A stretch of DNA of 64,000 nt from a bacterium HR28 (GCA_002898255.1 BEIE01000001.1:248001-312000); one strand, 5' to 3'. Shown: positions 35,901 to 45,895, counted from the first letter of the stretch. Numbers and translations are program-made. The notes: generated by a model not told the origin, from the letters alone.

Positions 35901-38900
35901 TGAGGGCTTGAAACCGCACTGGCAGTCGAACTTCCCGGGACGCCCGCGAGTTTTGGCAGTACCTATGAGGGCTTGAAACGCCAGACCGTGAGACTGCGCG
36001 GGCGCGGCATGCGTGGTTTTGGCAGTACCTATGAGGGCTTGAAACATCTTCGGTGCGGTGGCGGCGGTGATCGGCGGGGTGTTTTGGCAGTACCTATGAG
36101 GGCTTGAAACCTTCTCGTCCAGGTAGTCCCAGGACACGATGATCCGCGTTTTGGCAGTACCTATGAGGGCTTGAAACATAGCCTGCGCAGCCAGACGACG
36201 CCCGCGCACTTCGAGTTTTGGCAGTACCTATGAGGGCTTGAAACTCAATGAAGAGCAACAGGTCGCGCGGGATCGTGATCGGTTTTGGCAGTACCTATGA
36301 GGGCTTGAAACCCGCGCTCGGCCTGCACGTCGACCCGGAGGAGTGGTGTTTTGGCAGTACCTATGAGGGCTTGAAACTGCGGGACGGGATCGGGGCAGGC
36401 TTCGCGCTCCCGGTTTTGGCAGTACCTATGAGGGCTTGAAACCACGTAGTCGATCGCTTCCTCAGCCCCCATACCGCGAGTTTTGGCAGTACCTATGAGG
36501 GCTTGAAACTCGTCGTGTGTGTCGTGTGTGTGGTGTGCCGGTATGCGTTTTGGCAGTACCTATGAGGGCTTGAAACGAATGCGCAGTGCCAATATCGAGC
36601 CCCTATGATATTGTTTTGGCAGTACCTATGAGGGCTTGAAACGAAACAACACGACACAGGTTTTCATCACCGGAAAATTCGTTTTGGCAGTACCTATGAG
36701 GGCTTGAAACGCTTCTACGCCTTCGAGGAGCGCCTGCTGCAACGTCGTTTTGGCAGTACCTATGAGGGCTTGAAACATATTGCGCCTCAACATGAAACGG
36801 AAGTGGGTCGAGTTTTGGCAGTACCTATGAGGGCTTGAAACTTCGGCGCGCAGCTCGTGGTCACGCGGGTGCGTGACAGTTTTGGCAGTACCTATGAGGG
36901 CTTGAAACTAGAGCGGGTCACGGGTCGTAGTGGGTCACGCTGATCGTTTTGGCAGTACCTATGAGGGCTTGAAACCGCGCGGAGTTCGAGGCGGCCAGGC
37001 GGCAAGCGCCCGTTTTGGCAGTACCTATGAGGGCTTGAAACTCGGTATACACCGTAACTTGAGTTGTTTCTCCTTGGTTTTGGCAGTACCTATGAGGGCT
37101 TGAAACATGGGCTGGTAGCCTGTGCGGAGCATGCCGTTGAGAGTTTTGGCAGTACCTATGAGGGCTTGAAACCGAGCATCGACCGCGTACGCGTCGAGAC
37201 CGCGATAGGTTTTGGCAGTACCTATGAGGGCTTGAAACTGTGTCATGTGTCGTGTGTCGGGTGTCATGTGTCGGGTTTTGGCAGTACCTATGAGGGCTTG
37301 AAACGCACACCCACACCCCATACCCACACGGCATACCGGCGTTTTGGCAGTACCTATGAGGGCTTGAAACACCCCCAAGCCAGAGCCGGGGCAGCCGCGC
37401 CAGCCGGTTTTGGCAGTACCTATGAGGGCTTGAAACCTGTCCCTCACGCTCGATCACGTCGAACGGCATGACGTTTTGGCAGTACCTATGAGGGCTTGAA
37501 ACTCCTTGGTGACGATCTTCCCGGCACCGACCTCGCGAGTTTTGGCAGTACCTATGAGGGCTTGAAACGTTGACACGGATCCGTTTCCCGCCGTACCACT
37601 GCCGGGTTTTGGCAGTACCTATGAGGGCTTGAAACTTGGATCATGCCCAAGATCGCGATCCAGGCCTGGGGTTTTGGCAGTACCTATGAGGGCTTGAAAC
37701 ATCCTCGATTTCTTCCAAGGGCAGTTTTCCACGATCCGTTTTGGCAGTACCTATGAGGGCTTGAAACTTGACGCGATAGAACCGGTACAGGACGTCGCTC
37801 ATGCGTTTTGGCAGTACCTATGAGGGCTTGAAACTACGCCGTAGCACCCGCATAGCCGGTCCAGGCGAAGAGTTTTGGCAGTACCTATGAGGGCTTGAAA
37901 CCATACGCGTCGAGACCGCGATAGAGACGCAGTGGTTGCGTTTTGGCAGTACCTATGAGGGCTTGAAACGATTCGTTATGGTGAATCGGGCATCCCGAAT
38001 CCTCGTTTTGGCAGTACCTATGAGGGCTTGAAACTGAATTCTACAGACAATCCTTCGAGTACGTATGCCGGTTTTGGCAGTACCTATGAGGGCTTGAAAC
38101 AACTGTGCCAGGAGCAGCGCGACCAGTCGCCGACCAGGTTTTGGCAGTACCTATGAGGGCTTGAAACAAGCAGTTCCGCCAAGTAGCGCAGCCGTGCTTC
38201 CATCGTGTTTTGGCAGTACCTATGAGGGCTTGAAACCTTCCTTTAGCTTGTCGACACCACCAGCTTACTCGGGTTTTGGCAGTACCTATGAGGGCTTGAA
38301 ACGTTGCTGATCAGCTTCGGAAGCTCGGCCTTTCGGAAGTTTTGGCAGTACCTATGAGGGCTTGAAACTCCAGTGATAGACTGCGCGTTGTGCTAGGCCG
38401 TCGAGTTTTGGCAGTACCTATGAGGGCTTGAAACTAGCCACCCCCACTTGTCCGCCACCCACCCTGACCAGCCGTTTTGGCAGTACCTATGAGGGCTTGA
38501 AACTCCGGTGGCCCGCCCAGCCGATGCAAACCGGGCCGGTTTTGGCAGTACCTATGAGGGCTTGAAACCGGCATTGAGCTCACCGCGGGCCGTCCGCGTC
38601 AATGTGGTTTTGGCAGTACCTATGGGGGCTTGAAACGCGCATCCATGGGCCGGTACACGCGCCAGCGACGGCTGTTTTGGCAGTACCTATGAGGGCTTGA
38701 AACGAGCAAACGCAGGGAAGCCGACGCCAATGCGAGTACGTTTTGGCAGTACCTATGAGGGCTTGAAACGGTTTTGGCGCGTCCCGCCTGGTTCCGGTAC
38801 GATCGAGTTTTGGCAGTACCTATGAGGGCTTGAAACGTGGCCAGGCCACGGCGCGCGGCTGCGACGTCGGGAGTTTTGGCAGTACCTATGAGGGCTTGAA

Positions 38901-38968
38901 ACCGTCTCGCGTCGCGACGAGGATATCGTGACGCGCGTGTTTTGGCAGTACCTATGAGGGCTTGAAAC
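32962..38968 (+). CRISPR. CRISPR array: 91 repeats, 90 spacers, type I-B repeat
   Basis: A 30-nt repeat beginning GTTTTGGCAGTACC and ending GAGGGCTTGAAAC occurs 91 times at 65-69-bp intervals, giving 90 spacers of 35-39 nt. All copies I checked are identical except one near the right end (38607-38636), where GAGGG has become GGGGG. The 3' CTTGAAAC of the repeat fits the 5' handle of crRNAs made by Cas6, so the array reads left to right. The promoter lies on the left and degenerate copies on the right, so the left end is the growing end. Processing would use the Cas6 encoded at 62.6-63.4 kb. Several spacers overlap each other in sequence (see findings). Confidence 0.99.
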
Positions 38969-38997
38969 TTAACAGCCGTGCAGATATCATATAGGTA

Positions 38998-39235
38998 GCT
39001 ATGGGCATGTGTGCGGAGGCTTGAAACTTCCTTCCTTGTCGACCCGTCTGGGGAGTAAGTCCCCAGGCGGCTCTTCTGTGTTTCAGTGGTACTCGGAGGT
39101 CTGGAGCGATCCTGACCCCGCGGGATATGAGTAAGACCGTTTTCACACCACCTTTGGGGGCTTGAAATCCACTCTCGGAGAGCGCGAGGGCTGCGAAGCG
39201 ATGCGCCTTGGCAGTACCTACTAGGGGTTTGAGAC
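38998..39235 (+). repeat. Decayed trailer repeats of the CRISPR array
   Basis: After the last good repeat, about four degenerate copies continue near the 66-bp period. One ends in GAGGCTTGAAAC at 39027; a weak one lies near 39078; one at 39139-39168 starts GTTTTCACACC and ends GGGGGCTTGAAAT; one at 39205-39235 reads GCCTTGGCAGTACCTACTAG and onward. They mark the oldest end. Confidence 0.8.
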
Positions 39236-39295
39236 ACCTGCTGGTTGCTCCTGGAAGAGAGTCTGAAGCAAGGAAGACTGAAAGGAGCGGTAGAT

Positions 39296-39772
39296 ATGGC
39301 CTGTCAACATGATGCCGCTTACACCATCTTTGAGGATCAGGGTCGGCAGCTCCGCGCAGCAAACCAACCTGGACTCCAGGATGCACTGAAGCGAGCTGAT
39401 TGTCTCGTGGATCTGGCTGGTTTGATGGATGATGACCCTGCGCTGCGGTTCATCCTCCCAGGGAGCCATTCACGGTTTGCACCGCTGCACGAGACGCTTG
39501 GTCTGCCAATGCTCCTCCGACTTGACTGGGAGGACAGGCGCGTACCGCCAGTTGGTTTGGCGTTCTGGGAAAAGCTCTGGGAACTCCTTCCCGAGGGAGT
39601 AACGGTCTTTGCCTGTTGTGGAGGGCATGGGCGGACGGGAACCGCACTTGCGGCCATGCTCATTGCACGGGGGATGGATCCAGAGGAGGCAATCGAGTAT
39701 GTCCGTCGCATGCACTGTCGGCTTGCTATTGAGACGCCAGGACAGGAGGCATATCTCCGCTCGCTCCGTTGA
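39296..39772 (+). CDS. CX5R protein phosphatase (dual-specificity/tyrosine phosphatase-like)
   Basis: This 158-aa protein has the cysteine phosphatase P-loop FACCGGHGRTGTALAA: Cys107, five residues, Arg113. A candidate general-acid Asp lies in LRLDWEDRRVPP (Asp77 or Asp80). The C-terminal helix AIEYVRRMHCRLAIETPGQE and onward resembles the end of small dual-specificity phosphatases. It would remove phosphate from Tyr/Ser/Thr proteins or another phosphoester. The ATG at 39296 follows AAAGGAGCGG; the start lies only 60 bp after the last decayed CRISPR repeat. It stands alone. No function in immunity can be claimed from position alone. Confidence 0.8.
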   Translation: MACQHDAAYTIFEDQGRQLRAANQPGLQDALKRADCLVDLAGLMDDDPALRFILPGSHSRFAPLHETLGLPMLLRLDWEDRRVPPVGLAFWEKLWELLPEGVTVFACCGGHGRTGTALAAMLIARGMDPEEAIEYVRRMHCRLAIETPGQEAYLRSLR

Positions 39773-39957
39773 ACGGGACAACGTCAGGGACTAAGCTTTC
39801 CGCCCCCTCTCTGTTGTCTTGGGCAGCAAGGTGAGCAGAATCGGTTCTGGAAGTAGCGATCAGGGCTTGGCACGAACTGCCCGGCACCGCAAGCTCCCAC
39901 TGCAGTAACACGGGAGCCCGGACACGGCAGCACGGCGAACGCCGCAGCCGCCTTCCG
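39773..39957. other. Short convergent intergenic region
   Basis: About 185 bp lie between convergent genes. No convincing hairpin terminator was found. Confidence 0.3.
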
Positions 39958-40503
39958 TCACTCTGGCGGGAACAATGCGGTCTCTCGTGCCAACTCCTTC
40001 AAGACCGCCGCCAACAGGACGCTGCGGTCCACCGGCCGTCCGAGCTCCACCAGCAGGCTCGTCGCGGTCGGCAGTGGCAGCTGCTCCCGCGGGATATTCA
40101 CGTTAATCCCGATCCCGACCAGCAGGTAGTCCACTGTCTCGCCACGAACACGGCTCTGTAACAAAATCCCCGCCAGCTTCCGTCCGTTGACCATTAGGTC
40201 ATTTGGCTCTTTAATCTGGGGCCGCAGTCCACACACCGCCGTTATCCCCTCGGCCACCCGTTCCGCCACCCGCACCGAGAGTCGCTCGTCCTGCACCGCT
40301 GCAAGCTCCGGCCGTGCCACTACTGTAAACAGCAGAGACGTCCCGGCCGGGGCCTCCCAGCGCCGTCCCTCTCTCCCCCGCCCCTCTGTCTGTTCCTCCG
40401 CCACAACGACCGTTCCCGCCGGAGCTCCCTCGGCAGCGAGTGCCGCCGCCACGTCCATGGTCGAGGTCACCCGTTCATGGCGAACGATCCGCCAGCTCAC
40501 CAT
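39958..40503 (-). CDS. birA: Biotin-protein ligase, short form without HTH
   Basis: This 181-aa catalytic-domain-only biotin ligase attaches biotin to carboxylase carrier domains. It has RHERVTSTMDVAAALAAEGA, EEQTEGRGREGRRWEAPAGT (biotin/AMP-binding GRGRxGRxW), IKEPNDLMVNGRKLAGILLQ and VGIGINVNI. The usual KWPND motif reads KEPND, an odd Trp-to-Glu change. The C-terminal SH3-like domain seems shortened. It starts 8 bp after the corC-like stop and is probably co-transcribed with it. Confidence 0.87.
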   Translation of the reverse strand: MVSWRIVRHERVTSTMDVAAALAAEGAPAGTVVVAEEQTEGRGREGRRWEAPAGTSLLFTVVARPELAAVQDERLSVRVAERVAEGITAVCGLRPQIKEPNDLMVNGRKLAGILLQSRVRGETVDYLLVGIGINVNIPREQLPLPTATSLLVELGRPVDRSVLLAAVLKELARETALFPPE

Positions 40504-40510
40504 CGCTCGC

Positions 40511-41794
40511 TCAGCTCCCGTTATCGCTCGAAGGAACTGGTGTTGATACCCGTCGCACCCGCAGCTTGCGCACCCGGTTGCCATCGACCGCCAGTACCGT
40601 CACCTCGAGCCCGTCCACCAGTACCGACTCGCCTGGCTGCGGGATTCGCCCAAGATGCGCTTGCACCAATCCCCCAATCGTCGACGTCTCCTCCTCTTCG
40701 AGCGACACGCCAAAGATGTCCGCAATCTCCTCCAGCGTTATTCTCCCGTCGACGATTGCCTCCTCGGCACTGACTCGCTCTACCAGTGGTGCCTCAATGT
40801 CGTACTCGTCTTGAATCTCGCCAACGATCTCCTCCAAGACGTCCTCGATCGTGACGAGTCCAGCAGTCCCACCAAACTCATCAACCACGATAGCCATGTG
40901 CACCCGTTGCCGCTGCAAATCACGCAGTAGCTCATCGACCCGCTTCGACTCCGGAATGAAGTAAGCCTCTCGCATCACATCGCCAACCTTGACCCCCTCG
41001 GCTGGCTCCAGGGCAAAGCGCACCAGATCACGAACGTGCACAATCCCCACGATTCGGTCGATCGTCCCTTGGTAGACCGGCAAACGAGAGTGCTTGCTCT
41101 CCCGAGCCAACACCACCGCCTCACGCACTGAGGCTTCAAACGGCACCGCCACGATGTCAGTGCGCGGAACCATGATGTCACGCGCAATCAGCCGATCCAG
41201 CCGGAGCACCCGCTCAATCAGTTCTTCAGCTTCCTCAACCGCCTCTTCAGTCGGCACTGCGGGCGCAACCGCTGGCGGCGGAACGACCGGTGCGGGCGGC
41301 ACCAGCACGCTCAGTGGGCGCTCAAGGAACTCGCTCACAGCAGCTAATGGTGCCCCCACCCTGCTCAAGACACGGGCGAGGAGACGCAGCCGCCCTCCTG
41401 GCCGCTCTCGCCGCCGTTCCAAGATCGCCATGGGCAACGCACTGGCCAGGACAAGCAGCGCGAGGGTCGCAATCAAGCCCGCAACGGCCAACGCATGAGC
41501 TGGCCACCAGTAGAGGCCAAGTCGGACGGCAAGCAGTGTGAGCACGAGAAACGCTACTCCCTGCACGAGTCGCACTGCTGGCCGTGCCGCGTGCAGTTGC
41601 TCCAGCACCGTTGCTCCGTTGCCGTTGTGCAGTTCTGCGAGTTCGGCAAGGAACTCGCGCAGTGAACGTCGTGCTGGGAGACAGCTGGCCAAATCAGCAA
41701 GCGCCGCAAGCGTAAGCAGGATCGCTGCTGCAACGAAGAGGATCAGTTCTATCCAGGGACTACTCAATCGCACACTCCCGGGGTGGCCCCGCAC
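40511..41794 (-). CDS. CorC/HlyC-family protein with CNNM-like membrane region and CBS pair
   Basis: This 427-aa protein has an N-terminal membrane region of three or four helices ([60 protein letters not shown]). A Pro/Val linker follows, then two CBS domains ([80 protein letters not shown]) and a CorC_HlyC domain ([20 protein letters not shown]-like). The group is linked to Mg2+/Co2+ efflux or transport-associated control. The exact start is uncertain; I use the GTG at 41794, and another candidate lies about 10 codons in. Confidence 0.85.
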   Translation of the reverse strand: MRGHPGSVRLSSPWIELILFVAAAILLTLAALADLASCLPARRSLREFLAELAELHNGNGATVLEQLHAARPAVRLVQGVAFLVLTLLAVRLGLYWWPAHALAVAGLIATLALLVLASALPMAILERRRERPGGRLRLLARVLSRVGAPLAAVSEFLERPLSVLVPPAPVVPPPAVAPAVPTEEAVEEAEELIERVLRLDRLIARDIMVPRTDIVAVPFEASVREAVVLARESKHSRLPVYQGTIDRIVGIVHVRDLVRFALEPAEGVKVGDVMREAYFIPESKRVDELLRDLQRQRVHMAIVVDEFGGTAGLVTIEDVLEEIVGEIQDEYDIEAPLVERVSAEEAIVDGRITLEEIADIFGVSLEEEETSTIGGLVQAHLGRIPQPGESVLVDGLEVTVLAVDGNRVRKLRVRRVSTPVPSSDNGS

Positions 41795-41808
41795 AACGCG
41801 GCACGCGG

Positions 41809-42747
41809 TCAGGTGAAGAGCGCACTAATGCTCAGATCCTTGTGGATCCGCATGATCGCCTCCGCCAACAGCGGTGCGACCGTCAGCACCTCCACCTTGT
41901 CCGTGCACACCCCTTCTGGTAACGGAATAGTATCAGTCACAAAGACCTTCTCAATCGGCGACATCTGAATGCGCTCAAGCGCGTTCCCGGCAAAGACCCC
42001 GTGGACCGCGGCAGCGAAGATCCGGCGCGCTCCGCGCTCCCGGAGAAGCTCCACCGCCTTCAGCAGCGTGCCCCCTGTCGCGATGATGTCATCGACGATG
42101 ACCGCATCGCGCCCCTCTACATCACCGACCATCTCCAGTACCTCGGCAACCTCCGGCCCCGGTCGCTTCTTGGAGATGATCGCCAGACTGCCACCGGCAC
42201 GCCGACGAAACTCGTCGGCGCGAACCACTGCACCAGCATCCGGGCTTACCACCACGAAGTCGCTGAGCCCAAGCCGTCGAAAATGGGCAGCAAGAATCGG
42301 GGTGGCACGCAGGTGATCCACCGGAATGTCAAAAAACCCTTCGATAGCCGGTGCATGCAAGTCGAGCGTCAGGACGCGGTCGGCACCAGCCGTCGTCAGC
42401 AGGTTAGCCAGGAGCTTGGCACTGATCGGCTCACGTCCCGCTGTCTTCTTCTCCTGTCGCGCGTAGGCGTAGTATGGGATAACCGCGGTGATGCGCGCGG
42501 CCGAGGCCCGCTTGACTGCATCCAGCATGATCAGGAGCTCCATGATGTTCTGATTGACCGGCGCGCAGAGTGACTGAATGACGAAGACGTCCGAGCCCCG
42601 GACGTTTTCCTCCAAGCGCACCCGCGTCTCACCATCGCTCCAGCTTGAGACCTCAGCACGTCCCAGCGGGGTCTCAAGCACACTCACGATCGCCTGCGCC
42701 AAGCGCGGATTGGAGTTTCCTGCAAAGATCTGGAGTCGTCCATCCAC
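41809..42747 (-). CDS. prs: Ribose-phosphate pyrophosphokinase
   Basis: This 312-aa enzyme makes PRPP from ribose-5-phosphate and ATP for nucleotide, His and Trp synthesis. It has FAGNSNPRLAQAI, FSDGETRV-type loop (SWSDGETRVRLEENVRGSDV), MELLIMLDAVKRASAARITA, PYYAYARQEKKTAGREPISA, LTLDLHAPAIEGFFDIPVDH and the PRPP loop VIVDDIIATGGTLLKAVELL. Start is 3 bp from the glmU stop. The pair glmU-prs is common in bacteria and links sugar-nucleotide and PRPP supply. Confidence 0.97.
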   Translation of the reverse strand: MDGRLQIFAGNSNPRLAQAIVSVLETPLGRAEVSSWSDGETRVRLEENVRGSDVFVIQSLCAPVNQNIMELLIMLDAVKRASAARITAVIPYYAYARQEKKTAGREPISAKLLANLLTTAGADRVLTLDLHAPAIEGFFDIPVDHLRATPILAAHFRRLGLSDFVVVSPDAGAVVRADEFRRRAGGSLAIISKKRPGPEVAEVLEMVGDVEGRDAVIVDDIIATGGTLLKAVELLRERGARRIFAAAVHGVFAGNALERIQMSPIEKVFVTDTIPLPEGVCTDKVEVLTVAPLLAEAIMRIHKDLSISALFT

Positions 42748-42750
42748 TGC

Positions 42751-44187
42751 CTACGCTCCTGTCTCCTCACCCCTCCGGACGCGGCGTGACCCGATCGGCC
42801 GTGCAGGCACCCCAACCACGGTGGCTCCTGGTTGCACGTCCTTGGTCACCACACTCCCCGCTCCGGTACGCGCACCACGCCCCACCCGCACCGGCGCGAC
42901 GAGCATGGTGTCGCTGCCGATGAACGCGTCGTCCTCGATGATCGTCCGGTGCTTGGCCACACCATCAAAGTTGCAGGTCACCGTTCCGGCGCCAATGTTG
43001 ACCCGTGCACCCAATTCGGCATCACCAACATAGCTCACGTGCCCAATCCGCGTCCCGCGCCCGACACGAGCGTTCTTGAGCTCGGCAAAGTTCCCGATAT
43101 GCACATCGTCCTCCACGACCGTTCCCGGTCGCAAGTGACTATACGGGCCAACGTGGACGCGGGCACCAAGGGTCGCCTCCTCTAGCACCGAGGCGACGAC
43201 CACACAGTCAGGCCCAATCACGCTGTCACGCACAAAAGCCTGCGGGCCGATACAGGATCCGCTCGCGATCCTTGTCCGCCCACGCAGAATGGTGAACGGC
43301 TCGATCCGCACGTCGGCCTCAATCTCGACCCCCGGCTCGATCCAGGTCGAGGCTGGATCGACGATCGTCACCCCAGCCCGCTGGTACGCCTGCACAATCC
43401 GATCACGGAGCAGCGCCTCAGCCCGCGCCAGATCCACCCGATCGTTCACGCCAAGCGCCGTCTCCGGTGGCGCGACAACGGTGATGACCGGATCGGTCGG
43501 GTGCTCGCTTGTCGCAGCGAGTGCGACCAACGCGGTGTGGTAGTACTCGCCTGACGGGCTACGCGGTACGCGCGGCAGAGCTTTCTCCAACCATGGCCGC
43601 CAGTAGAGCGTCGCTCCGCTCACCACCTCAACCGGCCCAGTGTACGTCTGCTGATCGTCCCGCGCCTCGACGACCCCCTGCACACGCCCCGTCCCATCAC
43701 GCTGGATACGCCCATAGGCGCCCGGATCGGGCAAGATCGTCGTGAGCACCGCAGCGAGCGGCCGCTTTACAAGCGCTGCCGTCCACAGCCGCTCCAGATC
43801 CTGCGCCGTCAGCAGCGGATGATCCCCGAAGACAAGGAGAACCCAGGATACTTCCGACCGGAGGGAGGGGAGCGCCTGTGCCAATGCATGCGCCGTCCCA
43901 AGCGGCTCAGGCTGCACCACAACGTCCCACCCATCTGGCAGGAGCGCGCGGAGCTCCGTCTTCGCCGGGCTGACGACGAGGATCCGTTGCGTGGCGGGAA
44001 GCGCCTGCGTGGCCTCGAGGACATAGGTGATCAAGGGTCGACCGGCGAGGGGGTGCAGTTCTTTCGGAATGCGGGAACGCATCCGCGTCCCCAGCCCGCC
44101 GGCGAGCACGACGACCGCGAGCGATTCGCCACTCGCCGCTTGCGTTGCGTCAGGCTTCTCGTCCACTTCCGTCGTCTGGTCGGGCAC
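42751..44187 (-). CDS. glmU: Bifunctional GlcNAc-1-P uridyltransferase / GlcN-1-P acetyltransferase
   Basis: This 478-aa enzyme makes UDP-GlcNAc for peptidoglycan. The N-terminal pyrophosphorylase domain has VVVLAGGLGTRMRSRIPKEL and VFGDHPLLTAQDLERLW. The C-terminal left-handed beta-helix has the acetyltransferase residues in HLRPGTVVEDDVHIGNFAEL, KNARVGRGTRIGHVSYVGDA and INIGAGTVTCNFDG-type motif (VNIGAGTVTCNFDGVAKHRT), then FIGSDTMLVAPV. A short N-terminal tail of about 20 residues (acidic, Thr/Ala-rich) precedes the first strand. It is the first gene of glmU-prs, with tRNA-Gln just upstream on the same strand. Confidence 0.97.
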   Translation of the reverse strand: MPDQTTEVDEKPDATQAASGESLAVVVLAGGLGTRMRSRIPKELHPLAGRPLITYVLEATQALPATQRILVVSPAKTELRALLPDGWDVVVQPEPLGTAHALAQALPSLRSEVSWVLLVFGDHPLLTAQDLERLWTAALVKRPLAAVLTTILPDPGAYGRIQRDGTGRVQGVVEARDDQQTYTGPVEVVSGATLYWRPWLEKALPRVPRSPSGEYYHTALVALAATSEHPTDPVITVVAPPETALGVNDRVDLARAEALLRDRIVQAYQRAGVTIVDPASTWIEPGVEIEADVRIEPFTILRGRTRIASGSCIGPQAFVRDSVIGPDCVVVASVLEEATLGARVHVGPYSHLRPGTVVEDDVHIGNFAELKNARVGRGTRIGHVSYVGDAELGARVNIGAGTVTCNFDGVAKHRTIIEDDAFIGSDTMLVAPVRVGRGARTGAGSVVTKDVQPGATVVGVPARPIGSRRVRRGEETGA

Positions 44188-44222
44188 GCCCGTTCACAAC
44201 GCGGTTCGGGCGTGCCACCCGG

Positions 44223-44293
44223 CTGGCGGGCCAGGATTCGAACCTGGAACAGAGACTCCAAAGGCCCCTGTGATACCGTTTCACCACCCGCCA
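44223..44293 (-). tRNA. tRNA-Gln (anticodon TTG)
   Basis: The acceptor strands are TGGCGGG (5', at 44293) and CCCGCCA (3'), with discriminator G. The D arm is GTGA/TCAC, the anticodon loop CTTTGGA gives TTG, and the T arm is CCAGG-TTCGAAT-CCTGG. No CCA is encoded, so a CCA-adding enzyme is required. Confidence 0.95.
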
Positions 44294-44836
44294 ATGTTGT
44301 AACCATCATCTAGCCTACACGCCCGCGGCCAACTCCGTCAACCTTCCGGGCGATAGTCCAGGTGCCGCAGAGTCACGCAGATCCCACTGCAAGCAAGACA
44401 ACACCGCACCGCAACAGCTCTCTCCGTGGCACGCTGGCCATAGCCTGCTTGCCTCCCGCAGCCGATCCCTCCCAGTCTTCGGCCAGCGTAAGCCGCGCTC
44501 CGCTCCCCGCCACGTTGGTCCCCTGTCGCGCGAGCCAGCCTACCGCAACCGCACGTAGGCAGCGGGTCACTGGCCAAAGAGCTGATGCCTCGGCCCGCTC
44601 TCGCTCGGTCGAGCAATTCGACACCACTCGCCACCCGATGCTTGCCATGCGCCCCTTTCGACGAGACGAAGGACGCGGAGATCATCTGCCCCCAACGGCT
44701 GCTCGGCTGTCCGATCTCACTGCGCCAACATCCGTCCCGGCAAGGCCAGCGAGAGAGTAGGGACATCTTTCCTACCCTGCTTGTCTTGTGTCGTGCCGAT
44801 CCCCGAACTAGACTCCTCCGCGACGGAGGCGCAGTG
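44294..44836. other. Intergenic region upstream of the DegS-like gene
   Basis: About 540 bp with no recognisable gene. The rightward frame is open through part of it but lacks protein character, so I start the next gene at 44837. Confidence 0.4.
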
Positions 44837-45895
44837 ATGGCAGAGCGCCAGGAGACAGGAACATTCACTGAACAACTGCGCGCCACGGTTGAGCGTTGCC
44901 GAGCCGAACTCGGAGAGACCGGACGGTCGCTCGAGGAGATCGAGCTCCTGCTCGCTCAGACCGCGACAGAGGTCGAGCGACTAAGCCAGCGCGAGATCCA
45001 GCTGAGCGCTCGCCTCCGTGAAGTAGAGACCAACCTCGAGGCCTATCCGCGTAGCGAGATTCGCGACGCCTATCGAGCTGTCCACGAGGCGACCCTTCGG
45101 CTCTTCATGCTGCGCAACCAAATGGAACAGCTGGAGGAGCGCCGTCGTAGCCTCTCGCTGTACCAGGAGCGCCTCCGCGAGCTCCTCTCCTTGGCCGAAA
45201 ACCAGCTCGCCGCTGCCAGCGACCGCACGAGCGAGCGGCGCACCCGGCTGCTCAGTCCTTCCCACGAGCCATTCCCGACGGAGGACCTCCTCTCGCTCCC
45301 CGAACGTGAACGTGCGTCCGTCCGGCGGATGCTGGAGCATGAACTCGCACAACTCTTAAGTGCACTCGTGTTAGAGATTGAGATCTGCCTCCAGCTCGAG
45401 CGGCAGCGACCAGAAGAGCTGCACGTCGAACTGCTGCGGCTGCGCCAGATGGCGAGCGAGGCAGTGCACGGCTTGCGTCGCACCCTGCTCGAGCTGGCGC
45501 CGAGTCAGGTCGAGGAAATCGGACTCGTGACCACCTTGCGCCGGTATGTCCGCGAGTTGGCACGGGTGAGTCGGCTCGAGCGGTTTGAAGTCAGTGGCCC
45601 GGACCGCGATGACACGCTGCCCCCAGCCTTCACACAGCTCGCCTATCGGCTCCTACAGGCAACGTGCGCCCACTTAGCCCGGCACGCGGGGGTTACAGAG
45701 CTCCTCGTTGACATCCACTACGAGCCAGCTCAGCTCATCGCGCGCATGGAGGCAGCCGGCCCTGCACCACTCGACCCCCTGCCACCGTTCGACCCGCTCC
45801 TGACCGAGCGGTTGGAGCGACTCGGCGCGAGCCTTGCCAGTGAGCAACTCGCGTCGGAGCGGCTGCGTCTCACGCTCCTCATCCCCCTGACTTGA
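44837..45895 (+). CDS. DegS/NarX-like degenerate histidine kinase
   Basis: This 352-aa protein has about 170 residues of coiled coil (LRATVERCRAELGETGRSLE and onward), then a HisKA_3-type dimerisation helix (RRMLEHELAQLLSALVLEIE) and a C-terminal ATPase-like domain. The usual phosphoacceptor pattern is LHDELxQ; here it reads LEHELAQ, so His is shifted by one and Glu stands in its place. The N-box Asn also seems lost (QATCAHLARHA versus the usual QEALTNVxRHA), and no clear G-boxes follow. I infer a kinase-derived regulator or a poor kinase. The ATG at 44837 follows GGAGG. No response regulator gene is adjacent; pilin genes follow. Confidence 0.7.
   Translation: MAERQETGTFTEQLRATVERCRAELGETGRSLEEIELLLAQTATEVERLSQREIQLSARLREVETNLEAYPRSEIRDAYRAVHEATLRLFMLRNQMEQLEERRRSLSLYQERLRELLSLAENQLAAASDRTSERRTRLLSPSHEPFPTEDLLSLPERERASVRRMLEHELAQLLSALVLEIEICLQLERQRPEELHVELLRLRQMASEAVHGLRRTLLELAPSQVEEIGLVTTLRRYVRELARVSRLERFEVSGPDRDDTLPPAFTQLAYRLLQATCAHLARHAGVTELLVDIHYEPAQLIARMEAAGPAPLDPLPPFDPLLTERLERLGASLASEQLASERLRLTLLIPLT

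Noticed and set aside
32962-38968. Proteins made of repeated SSPHRYCQN, FQALIGTAKT or FGSTYEGLK units
   Set aside because: These are translations of the CRISPR repeat, not genes.
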